Shown in pieces: positions 35,681 through 46,115 of a DNA stretch of 64,000 bases. The stretch is from CAJGBR01 sp045637425 (GTDB lineage Bacteria; Bacteroidota; Bacteroidia; Bacteroidales; Rikenellaceae). The position numbers and the translations under genes are program-made. The DNA lies in the NCBI GenBank assembly GCA_045637425.1, contig JAZTZL010000048.1, forward strand, positions 1 to 64,000, in the 5' to 3' direction. Each line of letters starts with the position of its first letter. The stretch's first letter is position 1. Below the pieces are notes generated by a model that was given only the letters and a program-made list of their open reading frames with translations, was not told the DNA's origin and ran no database searches.

Positions 35681-36643
35681 TTACTTTATATATATTTCGA
35701 GCAATTTCCCGCAACCTTTTATCTGTACTTCGTCAGTTGAAGCCGGAATCAACACCGTTTCGCCCATCTTCAACGACTCGTCGCCCTCTTCCGTAGCAAT
35801 CTTCACCGAACCACCCACACAAACATAAACTACAAACGAATCCCACGACATTACCGAACGCCTTACTGCGCTCTGCACATCAATCAGATTTATCGTAAAA
35901 TGGCGACACGATTTCACCTCGGTTACTCCATTGGGTTCAGGTCTAGGCACCATTACTTCGGGTTCGGTTCGTGCGAAATCAATCACATCTAGCGCCAAAT
36001 CTGTATGCAACTCTCTTGCAGTACCATTCTGATCTACGCGATTCCAATCGAATATTCTGTATGTCACATCGCTTGTCTGCTGAATTTCGGCTACCATCAC
36101 ACCACGTCCCATTGCGTGTACTGTTCCTGCCGGAATAAAATATGCCTCACCGGCTCGAACGGGAACTCTGCGTAACATCTGCTCAACAGTACCGTTAGCC
36201 AAGTGTTCGAGATACTCCTCTTTCGTATATTGTCTGTTGAATCCCCAATATATGCAGGCATCTTCAGCAGCCTCTATTACATACCACAATTCGCTCTTGC
36301 CATAGGCGTGGTGACGCTCAATAGCCACCTCATCGTCGGGGTGCACCTGAACCGATAGTTGTTCACAAGCATCAAGAAACTTAATCAGCAGTGGAAATTC
36401 CTCTCCGAATCGCTCATAAACACTCTCACCTACCAAATCGCCCATATAGACCTCGATGAGTTCATTTATATTATTACCTCGCAGGCCTCCGTTCTTTACT
36501 CGTGAGACTGCGCCCTCAACTGCGGACAATTCCCAACTCTCGCCGATTTTTTTATCTTCGGGCAAACGGCGACCAAATTTTTCCAAGCCACGACCTCCCC
36601 AGAGGCGCTCCATAAGTATCGGAGTAAATTTCAGTGGATACAT
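35681..36643 (-). CDS. manA: Mannose-6-phosphate isomerase, class I type
   Basis: Interconverts mannose-6-phosphate and fructose-6-phosphate, linking mannose use and GDP-mannose supply to glycolysis. The 320-residue cupin enzyme has the zinc-binding QVHPDDE motif (about residue 98), KSELWYVIEA and the later AGTVHAMG segment. It starts with YPLKFTPILMERLWGG, which is typical of short Bacillus/Bacteroides ManA proteins. A -7 TACCTTTG lies at 36685-36678. Confidence 0.94.
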   Translation of the reverse strand: MYPLKFTPILMERLWGGRGLEKFGRRLPEDKKIGESWELSAVEGAVSRVKNGGLRGNNINELIEVYMGDLVGESVYERFGEEFPLLIKFLDACEQLSVQVHPDDEVAIERHHAYGKSELWYVIEAAEDACIYWGFNRQYTKEEYLEHLANGTVEQMLRRVPVRAGEAYFIPAGTVHAMGRGVMVAEIQQTSDVTYRIFDWNRVDQNGTARELHTDLALDVIDFARTEPEVMVPRPEPNGVTEVKSCRHFTINLIDVQSAVRRSVMSWDSFVVYVCVGGSVKIATEEGDESLKMGETVLIPASTDEVQIKGCGKLLEIYIK

Positions 36644-36748
36644 AATTCAACACTCAGCACTATTCTATGCACGATTGCAAAGGTAGCAACATTATATCTG
36701 GTTTGAAAATTTATACGCATAAATTTTAACACTTTGTCGGTTGCAGCC

Positions 36749-37690
36749 TTAGTCGAGCGACTGCATACCCAAAGAGGCTACGGCTCGCAACTGCGCGGTC
36801 TGCCACGGAGCCACCTCGTTAAAGAAGTAGTGAATCGGGTCTACCTGACTGCCGTTCAGCAACACTTCGTAATGAAGATGTGGTGCAAACGACAATCCCG
36901 AGTTTCCAGACAACCCGATGATGTCACCTTGTCTTACTCTCTGTCCCTTGCGTACCGACGCTCGGCTCAGGTGTCCGTAAAAGGTTGTATAGCCGCTATT
37001 TCCGTGCTTTATCGTAACCGAGATCCCAGAAGACGCACCTTTTTTTGAATTCACATTGTTGACCGTTCCATCTGCCGTAGCATAGACTCGACTTCCTTCC
37101 GAGACTGCAAAGTCCACGCCCCTGTGCATCGTAATGCTCTTATAGAACGGCTGAATTCGCATTCCGAACGACGACACCAATGAGGTATTATTTTTATCCG
37201 TAATAGGTTTGATTTTAGGGATATAGGCAATCATACTATTGGTCGGCAGCGAATCGACCAACTGAATCAGTCCATTTTCAAGTTGATTATATCTTCGTTC
37301 GAATGCAGCAACCCGACTCTCAAAAATCTCACTCAATTTGATATTCGACATCTTTGACAGCGAATCGCGAATCAACTCGGCATTATTATGGTTATCATTG
37401 CTGTACGGGTCAGCCTCAAACAGTGAAATATAGACATTTCGGTCGCGCTCCTCGATGTTGTGCAGCACGCGGTCAATCGTATCATAACGAGCCTGCAGTA
37501 TAGCGTATTGCTGCTCGAGTATCTTTGTTTCTTCCTTGAGGCGCGACTCGAGCGGAGTGTCAAAAAACGAATAGAATATGATATAATAGACAACAGCGAT
37601 ACCCGCCCACGCCAACAGATGAATCACCAGATTTACAATCTTTTGGCGCAACGAAACAGGATTTTCTATATTTCTCTTACCGTTACTCAT
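36749..37690 (-). CDS. M23-family peptidoglycan endopeptidase, membrane-anchored (second of a pair)
   Basis: A cell-wall hydrolase with one N-terminal membrane helix (about 22-42), a coiled-coil linker (50-145) and a C-terminal LytM domain. The zinc ligands are visible as HRGVD (His189, Asp193) and HLH (His271, His273), so it should be active and face the periplasm. Its ATG shares one base with the stop codon of its paralogue (TAATG at 37690). Both probably take part in growth or division of the wall. Confidence 0.93.
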   Translation of the reverse strand: MSNGKRNIENPVSLRQKIVNLVIHLLAWAGIAVVYYIIFYSFFDTPLESRLKEETKILEQQYAILQARYDTIDRVLHNIEERDRNVYISLFEADPYSNDNHNNAELIRDSLSKMSNIKLSEIFESRVAAFERRYNQLENGLIQLVDSLPTNSMIAYIPKIKPITDKNNTSLVSSFGMRIQPFYKSITMHRGVDFAVSEGSRVYATADGTVNNVNSKKGASSGISVTIKHGNSGYTTFYGHLSRASVRKGQRVRQGDIIGLSGNSGLSFAPHLHYEVLLNGSQVDPIHYFFNEVAPWQTAQLRAVASLGMQSLD

Positions 37691-38655
37691 TACAATTCGT
37701 ATGTTGTAGCACGCGCTTCATCAACAATCTTCTGCAATTCCTCGTCGGTCATATCCCTGCGTAGGAAGTTAATCGGATCGAGGTGTTTACCCATATATAT
37801 CACTTCGTAGTGAAGGTGCGGCCCCGTCGAACGCCCCGTATTACCGAGCTCGCCAATCTTCTCGCCACGCTTGACATACTGACCCGAAACTACCGTAATC
37901 TTGCTCAAGTGGGCGTAGCGAGTCTGGTAACCAAAGCCGTGATTAATCAGCACCTGCTTACCGTAGCCCGACTTAACACCGGTCGAGATATCAATGTAGC
38001 CGTTACCCGTAGCGTAAATATCCACACCACGCGGACCTCCGAGGTCGATTCCGTTGTGCATCAAGTAGCGCTTATAAATCGGGTGACGACGCATTCCGAA
38101 TGCACCGATATTAGGTTTGATATTGCTGCGGTTCACGGGCCAGATTGCAGGCACACACTCTGCCATAAGTTCCTTATTCTTAGTCAATTCCTGCAATCTA
38201 TCCATAGACACAGACTGACCATAAACCAATCTTGACAACAGGTCGAGATTCTTCCACGTCTGGGTAATCAGAGATGAGTATCTGTCAGACTGCCACAGAC
38301 TGTATTTATCATCGGAATAGGACTCATAATAGCGACTCATCGGCATCGTATCCACAGCAAAGACTACGCTATATACCTGTTTTTCACGATTGTTTATTGC
38401 CGAGAGCCGGGCGAGCGACTCGTTAATCTTACTATTCAGTTCGCTGTAATCGCTGAGCAATTGCTCATTTTTTCGTTTGATATCGGAAATCTTTGGAGTG
38501 TAGAAAAAAAACGAAAATACAAAATTAACCAGCAATGCCAATATAAATGCGACTATCAACTTCCGACAAATCAGATAAAGCCTGATTCTCATCGGAATTG
38601 CAATCTCCTCATACGAAAGGGTTTGCGGATTGAATTTATATCGTTTTTTCGCCAT
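37690..38655 (-). CDS. M23-family peptidoglycan endopeptidase, membrane-anchored (first of a pair)
   Basis: A 321-residue paralogue of the next gene: a cytoplasmic N-terminus (MAKKRYKFNPQTLSYEEI), one membrane helix (about 32-52), a coiled-coil stretch (55-95) and a LytM domain with HNGID (His200, Asp204) and HLHYEV near residue 282. All zinc ligands are kept. It is divergent from alaS and has its own promoter (38682-38712). The alaS-M23 arrangement is common in Bacteroidales. Confidence 0.93.
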   Translation of the reverse strand: MAKKRYKFNPQTLSYEEIAIPMRIRLYLICRKLIVAFILALLVNFVFSFFFYTPKISDIKRKNEQLLSDYSELNSKINESLARLSAINNREKQVYSVVFAVDTMPMSRYYESYSDDKYSLWQSDRYSSLITQTWKNLDLLSRLVYGQSVSMDRLQELTKNKELMAECVPAIWPVNRSNIKPNIGAFGMRRHPIYKRYLMHNGIDLGGPRGVDIYATGNGYIDISTGVKSGYGKQVLINHGFGYQTRYAHLSKITVVSGQYVKRGEKIGELGNTGRSTGPHLHYEVIYMGKHLDPINFLRRDMTDEELQKIVDEARATTYEL

Positions 38656-38681
38656 TTTTCAAATATCCACGTCTAAGGTTG

Positions 38682-38712
38682 CAAAATTAGGTAAAAATAT
38701 GTAATTTTACAA
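38682..38712 (-). promoter_or_regulatory. Promoter of the M23 peptidase pair
   Basis: Minus strand: -33 TTG at 38712-38710, 20 bases, -7 TAATTTTG at 38689-38682, followed by the start codon at 38655. Confidence 0.65.
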
Positions 38713-38769
38713 CTCGTTTCGACGATATATATTAACGCAAAGAAAACTAAAAATATTTGATATAAGGAT

Positions 38770-41385
38770 ATGAATTCGAACAAAATCAGAGAAACATTTC
38801 TCGAGTTCTTCAGAGAAAAGAATCACCAGATTGTTCCTTCGGCACCTATGGTAGTCAAGGGAGACCCCACACTGATGTTCACCAATGCCGGAATGAACCA
38901 ATTCAAAGATATATTTTTGGGCAATGCTCCGACAAAATGGAACAGAGCAGCCGATTCACAAAAATGTCTGCGAGTATCGGGTAAACATAACGACCTCGAC
39001 GAAGTGGGTCACGATACATACCACCACACAATGTTCGAAATGTTGGGCAACTGGTCATTCGGCGATTACTTCAAAAATGAGGCTATTGACTTTGCGTGGG
39101 AACTGCTGGTAGGCAGATTCGGACTGCCCAAAGAGCGTATCTATGCTACAATCTTTGAGGGCTCGCCTGAAGAGGGAATTCCTCAAGACAGCGAAGCTCT
39201 CGAGGCGTGGAAAAAATATCTGCCCGAAGACCACATTCTGCTGGGTAACAGAAAAGACAACTTCTGGGAAATGGGCGAAACAGGTCCGTGTGGTCCCTGC
39301 AGCGAAATACACTTCGACTTGAGAGATGACTGCGACAGAGAAAAAATCTCAGGTGCAGAGATGGTGAACAAAGGTCACCACCTTGTAATCGAAATCTGGA
39401 ACCTCGTGTTTATGCAATTCAACCGCAAGGCGAATGGCTCACTCGAATCGCTTCCAAGCCACCACGTCGATACAGGTATGGGATTCGAACGTCTGTGTAT
39501 GGTGCTGCAAAACAAAAAGAGCAACTATGATACCGACGTGTTCCAACCTCTGATTCAGCGAATCGCTCAAATGGCAGCAAAACAATACGGAGAAAACCAA
39601 GCCGATGACGTAGCAATGCGCGTAGTTGCAGACCACTTGCGTGCTATTGCATTCTCGATTGCCGACGGACAACTGCCATCGAACGTAAAGGCTGGCTATG
39701 TTATTCGTAGAATTTTGCGTCGAGCTGTAAGATACGGATATACATACCTCGGTTTCAACGAACCGTTCATCTGCAAACTCGTGCCTACGTTGGTGGAACA
39801 AATGGGACACCAATACCCTGAACTCAAAGCTCAACAGACACTCATAGAACGCGTAATCAATGAAGAAGAAACTTCATTCCTGCGCACACTCTCGACAGGA
39901 CTCAACCTGCTCGACGGCGTAATGGACCGCTGTAAAGAGGGTGTAATCTCGGGTGATGACGCATTCCTGTTATACGACACATACGGATTCCCGATTGACT
40001 TGACCGAGCTGATTGCTCGCGAACACAACCTCAAGGTAGACCTCGAAGGTTTCAGCCGCAATCTTGAAGCACAAAAGGCTCGCTCGAGAAATGCCGCAGC
40101 ACAACAGACCGACGACTGGGTAGAATTAATTCCTATCACCGAGAGCCGTTTTGTGGGCTATGACTCATTAGAGTGCGAATCACAAATTGCACGCTACCGT
40201 AAAGTTACTGCAAAGAACAAGACTACATATCAGATTGTATTAGACCAGACTCCGTTCTATGGTAATTCAGGTGGTCAGGTCGGCGATACCGGCTATCTCG
40301 AATGCGACGGTGAAAAAGTCGAAGTTATTGATACGCTGAAGGAAAACGGGCTGATTATGCCGATTCTCAAGCAGTTGCCCAAAGATTTGCACTCAGGCGT
40401 AAGAGCAGTTGTTAATCCTCAAAACAGAGTGGCATCGGCTTGCAACCATACGGCTACGCACCTGATGCACCACGCACTGCGTACAGTGCTGGGCACTCAC
40501 GTAGAACAAAAGGGTTCGCAGGTTACACCGCAAGGTCTGAGATTCGACTTCTCACACTTCCAGAAGGTTACGCCTGAAGAAATCCGTCAGGTAGAACATA
40601 TCGTAAATAGAATGATTCGCGAAAATATCGCACTCGACGAAAGACGCGAATGTCCGATTGACGAGGCTGCGAAAATGGGTGCAATGATGCTCTTCGGCGA
40701 AAAATATGGCGACAAGGTACGCGTAGTGCGTTTCGGAGATAGTATCGAATTCTGCGGCGGTACACACGTTGCTGCAACAGGACAAATCGGAATGTTCAAG
40801 ATTCTCTCGGAAAGTGCAATCTCGGCAGGCGTGCGTCGTATCGAGGCTATCACCGGAGAAAAATGCGAAGAATTCTACAACAACCTGTGCGACACTATTT
40901 TGGATATCCAAACATTCTTGGGCAATCCGTCTATAGTACCCGCAATCAAAAAGGTAATCGAAACTAACGAAACACTGAACAAACAGATTTCAGAGTACAA
41001 GCAGGCGAAAATCAACGAGTGCATCGAGCAGCTCTCAAAGAAGATCGACCCGAATGCAGAAGAAGTCGTTATTGCTCAGCAAATCAACCTTTCGCCAGAC
41101 CTGATTAAGGATATCGCATACGGACTCAGAACAAAATTCCGCAACATCATCTTGATAATCGGTAGCCAAAACGATGACAAGGCATCGCTGACCATTATGC
41201 TGGGTGATGACATCGTCGCTCGCGGAGCAAATGCTTCGAAGACAATTCGCGAGGCTGCACGCCTTATCGAAGGCGGTGGCGGTGGACAACCATTCTTTGC
41301 TACGGCAGGAGGGAAGAAACCTCAAGGTATCGAAGAATCCATTATCAAAGCTCGCGACCTGATTCTCGAATCAATCGGCAAATAG
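38770..41385 (+). CDS. alaS: Alanyl-tRNA synthetase
   Basis: Charges tRNA-Ala. The 871-residue protein has the class II catalytic core starting at IRETFLEFFREKNH, motif 2 block FTNAGMNQFKD and DTGMGFERL, the editing domain with the zinc pattern HTATH and the later CGGTH, and a C-terminal DHHA1 domain with GGGGGQPFFATAGG. Length is normal. It is divergent from the M23 pair and is followed by gpmI after about 48 bases. Confidence 0.98.
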   Translation: MNSNKIRETFLEFFREKNHQIVPSAPMVVKGDPTLMFTNAGMNQFKDIFLGNAPTKWNRAADSQKCLRVSGKHNDLDEVGHDTYHHTMFEMLGNWSFGDYFKNEAIDFAWELLVGRFGLPKERIYATIFEGSPEEGIPQDSEALEAWKKYLPEDHILLGNRKDNFWEMGETGPCGPCSEIHFDLRDDCDREKISGAEMVNKGHHLVIEIWNLVFMQFNRKANGSLESLPSHHVDTGMGFERLCMVLQNKKSNYDTDVFQPLIQRIAQMAAKQYGENQADDVAMRVVADHLRAIAFSIADGQLPSNVKAGYVIRRILRRAVRYGYTYLGFNEPFICKLVPTLVEQMGHQYPELKAQQTLIERVINEEETSFLRTLSTGLNLLDGVMDRCKEGVISGDDAFLLYDTYGFPIDLTELIAREHNLKVDLEGFSRNLEAQKARSRNAAAQQTDDWVELIPITESRFVGYDSLECESQIARYRKVTAKNKTTYQIVLDQTPFYGNSGGQVGDTGYLECDGEKVEVIDTLKENGLIMPILKQLPKDLHSGVRAVVNPQNRVASACNHTATHLMHHALRTVLGTHVEQKGSQVTPQGLRFDFSHFQKVTPEEIRQVEHIVNRMIRENIALDERRECPIDEAAKMGAMMLFGEKYGDKVRVVRFGDSIEFCGGTHVAATGQIGMFKILSESAISAGVRRIEAITGEKCEEFYNNLCDTILDIQTFLGNPSIVPAIKKVIETNETLNKQISEYKQAKINECIEQLSKKIDPNAEEVVIAQQINLSPDLIKDIAYGLRTKFRNIILIIGSQNDDKASLTIMLGDDIVARGANASKTIREAARLIEGGGGGQPFFATAGGKKPQGIEESIIKARDLILESIGK

Positions 41386-41433
41386 TGGTGTGCTTATTGT
41401 AGTGAAAAGAAATATTAAAATGATAAAGTGAAA

Positions 41434-42960
41434 ATGGGAAAGAAAGTTTTATTGATGATTCTCGACGGCTGGGGCAACGGTGACCACAGCAACGGTGATG
41501 TTGTATATTCAGCAAAACCCGAATTTATCCAGAATCTTCAAAAGGAGTGGCCAACGGCTCAATTGATGACCTGCGGCGAGCACGTCGGACTGCCCGACGG
41601 TCAGATGGGTAACTCTGAGGTAGGACACCTCAATATCGGTGCCGGCAGAGTTATTTATCAAGATTTGGTAAAAATCAACAAGGCAATCGAAGATAACACT
41701 ATCAGCAAAAATAACACTCTGGTAGATGCATTCAAATACGCAAAAGAGAACAACAAACAGGTACACTTCTTGGGATTGCTCTCAGATGGTGGAGTTCACT
41801 CGGTAACTTCGCACCTCTATAAACTCTGCGAAATGACTGCAGAGTATGGTCTGGACAAGGTATTTGTTCACGCGTTGATGGACGGTCGTGATACCGACCC
41901 AAAGAGTGGACTCGGCTTTATGCAGTCGCTCGTAGATAAAATCTCTGGCACCAATGTTCGCTTGGCATCTATCTGCGGACGCTACTACACAATGGACCGC
42001 GACAAACGCTGGGAACGCGTGAAAGAGGGCTACGACCTGCTGGTACACGGAGTTGGAAACAAGGCTACTGACCCGATTGCTGCAATTGAAGAGTCTTATG
42101 CTCAAGGTGTTACTGACGAGTTTATCAAACCCGTAGTAATGGTTGATGATAATGCTCAGCCGATTGCGACTATCGCAGAAGGCGACGTAGTTGTTTGCTA
42201 CAACTTCCGCACTGACCGTCTGCGCGAAATCACCACCGTACTCACACAGAAGGATATGCCCGAATTCGGAATGTCTACAATGCCGTTGTACTACCTAACA
42301 ATGACAAGATATGACGACTCGTTCAAGGGCATCAAGATTGTTTTCGATAAAGACAACCTACGAAACACTTTGGGCGAAATCATTGCTCGCAACAATATGC
42401 GACAAATCCGCATCGCTGAAACAGAAAAATATGCTCACGTAACTTTCTTCTTCAACGGCGGTCGCGAAGAACCGTTCGAAGGCGAAGAACGTATTCTGAT
42501 TTCATCACCCAAAGTTGCTACATACGACCTGAAACCTGAAATGAGTGCTTATGAAGTTACAGATGCCATTGTTGAAAAGCTGAAAATGGCTGAGGCTGAC
42601 TTCGTATGTCTGAACTTTGCAAATGGTGATATGGTGGGACATACAGGTATTTATGATGCAATCTGGAAAGCTGTAAAAGCAGTTGATAGTTGCGTAAAAC
42701 GTGTAGTTACTACGGCTCGCGAAAATGGTTACGATGTATTTGTTACGGCTGACCACGGTAATGCAGACTACGCGCAAAACCCTGATGGTTCACCCAATAC
42801 TGCACACTCACTCAATCCTGTACCGCTGATTGTGGTATCGGACAATGTTGCTGCAGTGAAAGATGGTGCATTGTGTGACATTGCTCCGTCTATCCTTTCG
42901 CTGATGGGAATCCAACAACCTGAAGATATGACAGGTCATTCGCTGATTACATTGAAATAG
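41434..42960 (+). CDS. gpmI: Phosphoglycerate mutase, 2,3-bisphosphoglycerate-independent
   Basis: Interconverts 3- and 2-phosphoglycerate in glycolysis, using two manganese ions. The 508-residue protein has the metal-binding ILDGWG (Asp11) and the catalytic serine in GNSEVGH (Ser61). Later blocks TADHGNAD and NTAHSLNPVP carry further metal ligands. I chose ATG 41434; an in-frame GTG two codons earlier is less likely. A hairpin terminator follows. Confidence 0.97.
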   Translation: MGKKVLLMILDGWGNGDHSNGDVVYSAKPEFIQNLQKEWPTAQLMTCGEHVGLPDGQMGNSEVGHLNIGAGRVIYQDLVKINKAIEDNTISKNNTLVDAFKYAKENNKQVHFLGLLSDGGVHSVTSHLYKLCEMTAEYGLDKVFVHALMDGRDTDPKSGLGFMQSLVDKISGTNVRLASICGRYYTMDRDKRWERVKEGYDLLVHGVGNKATDPIAAIEESYAQGVTDEFIKPVVMVDDNAQPIATIAEGDVVVCYNFRTDRLREITTVLTQKDMPEFGMSTMPLYYLTMTRYDDSFKGIKIVFDKDNLRNTLGEIIARNNMRQIRIAETEKYAHVTFFFNGGREEPFEGEERILISSPKVATYDLKPEMSAYEVTDAIVEKLKMAEADFVCLNFANGDMVGHTGIYDAIWKAVKAVDSCVKRVVTTARENGYDVFVTADHGNADYAQNPDGSPNTAHSLNPVPLIVVSDNVAAVKDGALCDIAPSILSLMGIQQPEDMTGHSLITLK

Positions 42961-42982
42961 TTTTTTTCGATTTAATAATGAC

Positions 42983-43022
42983 AGGCTGCCGAAATGCTCA
43001 ATCCGGCAGCCTATATTTTTTT
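42983..43022 (+). terminator. Intrinsic terminator after gpmI
   Basis: Perfect 9-bp inverted repeat aggctgccg (42983-42991) and cggcagcct (43004-43012), followed by an A/T-rich stretch ending in a T-run. Confidence 0.85.
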
Positions 43023-43080
43023 AGTTCAAATTAAATTATTGGCACACATTTTATTGTATCAATAGAAAAACTATTGAAAT

Positions 43081-44586
43081 ATGGATAACAATAAAAAGTA
43101 TATCTTATCACTCGATCAGGGCACCACCTCATCGCGAGCCATTATATTCGACAACGAGGGCAATGCCATATCTATATCACAACACAATCTCGAACAACAC
43201 TACCCCCAGCCGGGCTGGGTCGAACACAATCCCAATGAGATTTGGTACACACAGTCATCGGTTGCTGCCGAGGCCATTGCACGAGCAAACCTTACGGGTC
43301 GAGACATCGCCTGCATCGGAATCACCAACCAACGCGAAACCGTAATCGTTTGGGATAGAAATACATCAAACCCAATATATAATGCTATCGTGTGGCAGGA
43401 CAGACGTACGGCCGATTACTGCAGCAAACTAATCGAAGAGGGATACACAGAGATGATTCGCTCGAAAACAGGACTCATTCCCGATGCCTACTTTTCGGCT
43501 ACGAAATTGAAGTGGATTCTGGACAACGTGGAGGGGGCTCGCGAACGTGCAAAGCGTGGCGAGTTGTGTTTCGGTACAGTTGATTCGTGGTTGGTCTGGA
43601 AATTCACCCGAGGTAAAAACCATATTACAGATGTAACCAATGCCTCGAGAACAATGTTGTTCAATATCCACACGCTCAGTTGGGACTCAGAATTGCTAAA
43701 ACTTTTCGACATTCCTGCCGAGATGCTGCCTGAAGTAAAATCCTCGAGCGAAATATATTGCAATACTGCCACAACACTTTTCTCATCGAAAATACCCATT
43801 TCAGGGATAGCAGGCGACCAACAAGCAGCTCTCTTCGGACAACTCTGCATCGAGCCGGGTATGGCCAAAACCACATACGGAACGGGCTGCTTCCTGATGA
43901 TAAACTCGGGAGATAATCCGGTCTCGAGCCACAATAATCTATTGACTACCATTGCGTGGCAGATTGGCGGCAAGGTTACCTACGCACTCGAAGGCAGCGT
44001 GTTTGTAGGCGGTGCTGCGGTGCAATGGATTCGAGATGGACTGAAAATCATCAGCGATTCGGCACAAACCGAACGACTTGCCAATGCGGCAAAAGACAAT
44101 AACGGAGTTTACTTCGTACCTGCGCTAACGGGACTCGGCGCACCATATTGGGATCAATACGCTCGAGGTACAATTTTCGGACTGACTCGAGGTACGACCA
44201 TTGCGGATATTGCCCGAGCTACGCTTGAGGGTATAGCCTTCGAGGTGCACGACGTACTGCGCGCAATGGAGCAAGATGTAGGCCACAAAACTCACTCGCT
44301 GAGGGTAGACGGAGGTGCAGTAGCCAACAACTTTTTGATGCAGTTTCAGGCAGACTTGGGTAATCTGAATGTAATAAGGCCCAAGATTATGGAGACGACT
44401 GCGCTCGGAGCCGCCTACCTCGCGGGACTCGCCGTTGGAATCTGGTCTGATATAGACCAATTGAAAAACAATTGGCAATTCGACCAAACATTCACACCCC
44501 AGGCAGACCGTTCGATTATTGAACACAAACTAAAGATGTGGCATCGTGCCGTGAGATGCGCTCGAGAGTGGAGTAAGGAAGAGTAA
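43081..44586 (+). CDS. glpK: Glycerol kinase
   Basis: Phosphorylates glycerol to glycerol-3-phosphate. The 501-residue FGGY kinase has the ATP-binding LDQGTTSSRA (residues 10-19), the substrate segment GITNQRETVIVWD and VWQDRRT, and the C-terminal signature GLGAPYWDQYARGTIFGLTRG. It is followed after 15 bases by the glycerol facilitator, giving a compact glycerol-use operon. No glycerol-3-phosphate dehydrogenase is present in the window. Confidence 0.97.
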   Translation: MDNNKKYILSLDQGTTSSRAIIFDNEGNAISISQHNLEQHYPQPGWVEHNPNEIWYTQSSVAAEAIARANLTGRDIACIGITNQRETVIVWDRNTSNPIYNAIVWQDRRTADYCSKLIEEGYTEMIRSKTGLIPDAYFSATKLKWILDNVEGARERAKRGELCFGTVDSWLVWKFTRGKNHITDVTNASRTMLFNIHTLSWDSELLKLFDIPAEMLPEVKSSSEIYCNTATTLFSSKIPISGIAGDQQAALFGQLCIEPGMAKTTYGTGCFLMINSGDNPVSSHNNLLTTIAWQIGGKVTYALEGSVFVGGAAVQWIRDGLKIISDSAQTERLANAAKDNNGVYFVPALTGLGAPYWDQYARGTIFGLTRGTTIADIARATLEGIAFEVHDVLRAMEQDVGHKTHSLRVDGGAVANNFLMQFQADLGNLNVIRPKIMETTALGAAYLAGLAVGIWSDIDQLKNNWQFDQTFTPQADRSIIEHKLKMWHRAVRCAREWSKEE

Positions 44587-44601
44587 CAAAAACGAAAGAC
44601 T

Positions 44602-45339
44602 ATGACACCATTTGTAGCCGAATTGTTAGGCACAATGTTTATTTTGATTCTGGGAGCAGGTGTAGTGGCAAACGCATTGCTGAACAAGACCAAAGGCGCC
44701 AATGCAGGAATATTGGCCATCACTACTGCGTGGGCACTGGGAGTATTCATCGGCGTGGTGGTAGCTGCCCCATACAGCGGAGCTCACCTCAATCCCGCAG
44801 TAACATTGGGATTCGCCCTCTGCGGACAATTCCCCTGGAGCGAGGTTGGCACATACATCATTGCGCAGTTTTTAGGAGCAGCACTCGGCGTAACTCTCAT
44901 CTGGGCAGTCTACTACGACCACTTCAAAATAACAGACAATACAGAGTCGAAATTGGCAATATTTTGCACATACCCAGAGATTCGCCATACTGCAACAAAT
45001 TTCTTCTGCGAATTTTTGGGCACATTCGTACTAATGTTCATTGTGTTCTACATCACGGGCGGCAGCCTGACTCTGAGCGATACTGCGCAGACTCTGCCCG
45101 TCGGACTCGGCAGCATCGGAGCAATACCCGTTGCATTCACCGTCTGGGGCATCGGACTCGCATTGGGTGGCCCTACGGGTTATGCCATAAATCCCGCACG
45201 CGACCTGGCTCCGCGAGTGATGCACACGCTACTGCCTATGGGCAAAAAGGAGAGCAGCCGCTGGGACTACGCCTGGGTGCCCGTAATCGCACCTCTCTGC
45301 GGAGCCTCAGCAGCTGCCCTACTCTACACTATATTATAG
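44602..45339 (+). CDS. glpF: Glycerol facilitator, aquaporin family
   Basis: A 245-residue channel with six membrane helices and the two pore motifs NPA: SGAHLNPAVTLGF (about residue 67) and GYAINPARDLAPR (about 200). The Asp after the second NPAR is typical of glycerol-conducting members rather than water-only aquaporins. It is 15 bases downstream of glpK, and its stop codon lies 2 bases from the stop of the convergent SIMPL gene. Confidence 0.95.
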   Translation: MTPFVAELLGTMFILILGAGVVANALLNKTKGANAGILAITTAWALGVFIGVVVAAPYSGAHLNPAVTLGFALCGQFPWSEVGTYIIAQFLGAALGVTLIWAVYYDHFKITDNTESKLAIFCTYPEIRHTATNFFCEFLGTFVLMFIVFYITGGSLTLSDTAQTLPVGLGSIGAIPVAFTVWGIGLALGGPTGYAINPARDLAPRVMHTLLPMGKKESSRWDYAWVPVIAPLCGASAAALLYTIL

Positions 45340-45341
45340 AT

Positions 45342-46034
45342 TTATCTTATTCCATAGCGAACCTCAACATTTGAGGATACTGTTATTTTGCGGAATTCGA
45401 TTGCAGGAGTCGATTCCGCTTCATTGCTGTCCATACTCCTCGCACTCTTCAACATCACATAATCACCTGCATATGTTCTGCGCCCCAACGATTCGCGGCA
45501 CACTATATTAAGCACATTATATATCTCACAACCTGCACTTTCTGCCAAAACATCGGCTACGCGACGGGCATTCTTCACAGCTTGTCCCATAATTCTGATT
45601 TTCTCCTCTTCGAGTGTCGAAAGTTCTACACGATTTATTCTCAGCGAATAGACCTTCAAATTCTGCAACACTGCATACACCTCACCAACGGTTTGTGCCT
45701 CTGTTACCAGCAGCTCATAGTTGCGAGTCTGAACCACTTCGCTCTTACGCGGATTCTTGCCCACCGTATTTCCGAACATATCCTTTATCGTCAATCGTGT
45801 TTCTACATTAATGCCCAATTGTCTCAAGGCTTTAATCATCTGCATCTGCTGCTCTACGACCGTGGTTTTATCCTTAGGATTCTCCTTGAGTGTGAATCCT
45901 ATGTAGATTCGGTCGGGAGTGAACTCCTCCTCATAGTAGCCATTGACCTCAATCGAACGGGGCTGCTGAACCTGTGCCCACGATGTTCCCACACTCACCA
46001 GCGCAACAAACATCAATACAAAAATCTTTTTCAT
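45342..46034 (-). CDS. Exported SIMPL-domain (DUF541) protein
   Basis: A 230-residue protein with a signal peptide (MKKIFVLMFVALVSVGTSWAQ) and a SIMPL/DUF541 domain over the rest, including IEVNGYYEEEFTPDRIYIGFTL near the start. Family members (such as BP26) form periplasmic oligomeric rings; their function is poorly known. It is transcribed after fbaA on the same strand, but a terminator (46050-46090) separates them. Confidence 0.82.
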   Translation of the reverse strand: MKKIFVLMFVALVSVGTSWAQVQQPRSIEVNGYYEEEFTPDRIYIGFTLKENPKDKTTVVEQQMQMIKALRQLGINVETRLTIKDMFGNTVGKNPRKSEVVQTRNYELLVTEAQTVGEVYAVLQNLKVYSLRINRVELSTLEEEKIRIMGQAVKNARRVADVLAESAGCEIYNVLNIVCRESLGRRTYAGDYVMLKSARSMDSNEAESTPAIEFRKITVSSNVEVRYGIR

Positions 46035-46049
46035 ATCTGTTCTCTATTA

Positions 46050-46090
46050 AAAGTAAAAAAGGACTACCCCAACCTTTGAGGGCAGTCCTT
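46050..46090 (-). terminator. Intrinsic terminator after fbaA
   Basis: Inverted repeat aaggact (46059-46065) and agtcctt (46084-46090) with extra ccc/ggg pairing. On the minus strand it is followed by six Ts. Confidence 0.8.
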
Positions 46091-46115
46091 ACTCAAACAA
46101 TCAAATTTCATTCAA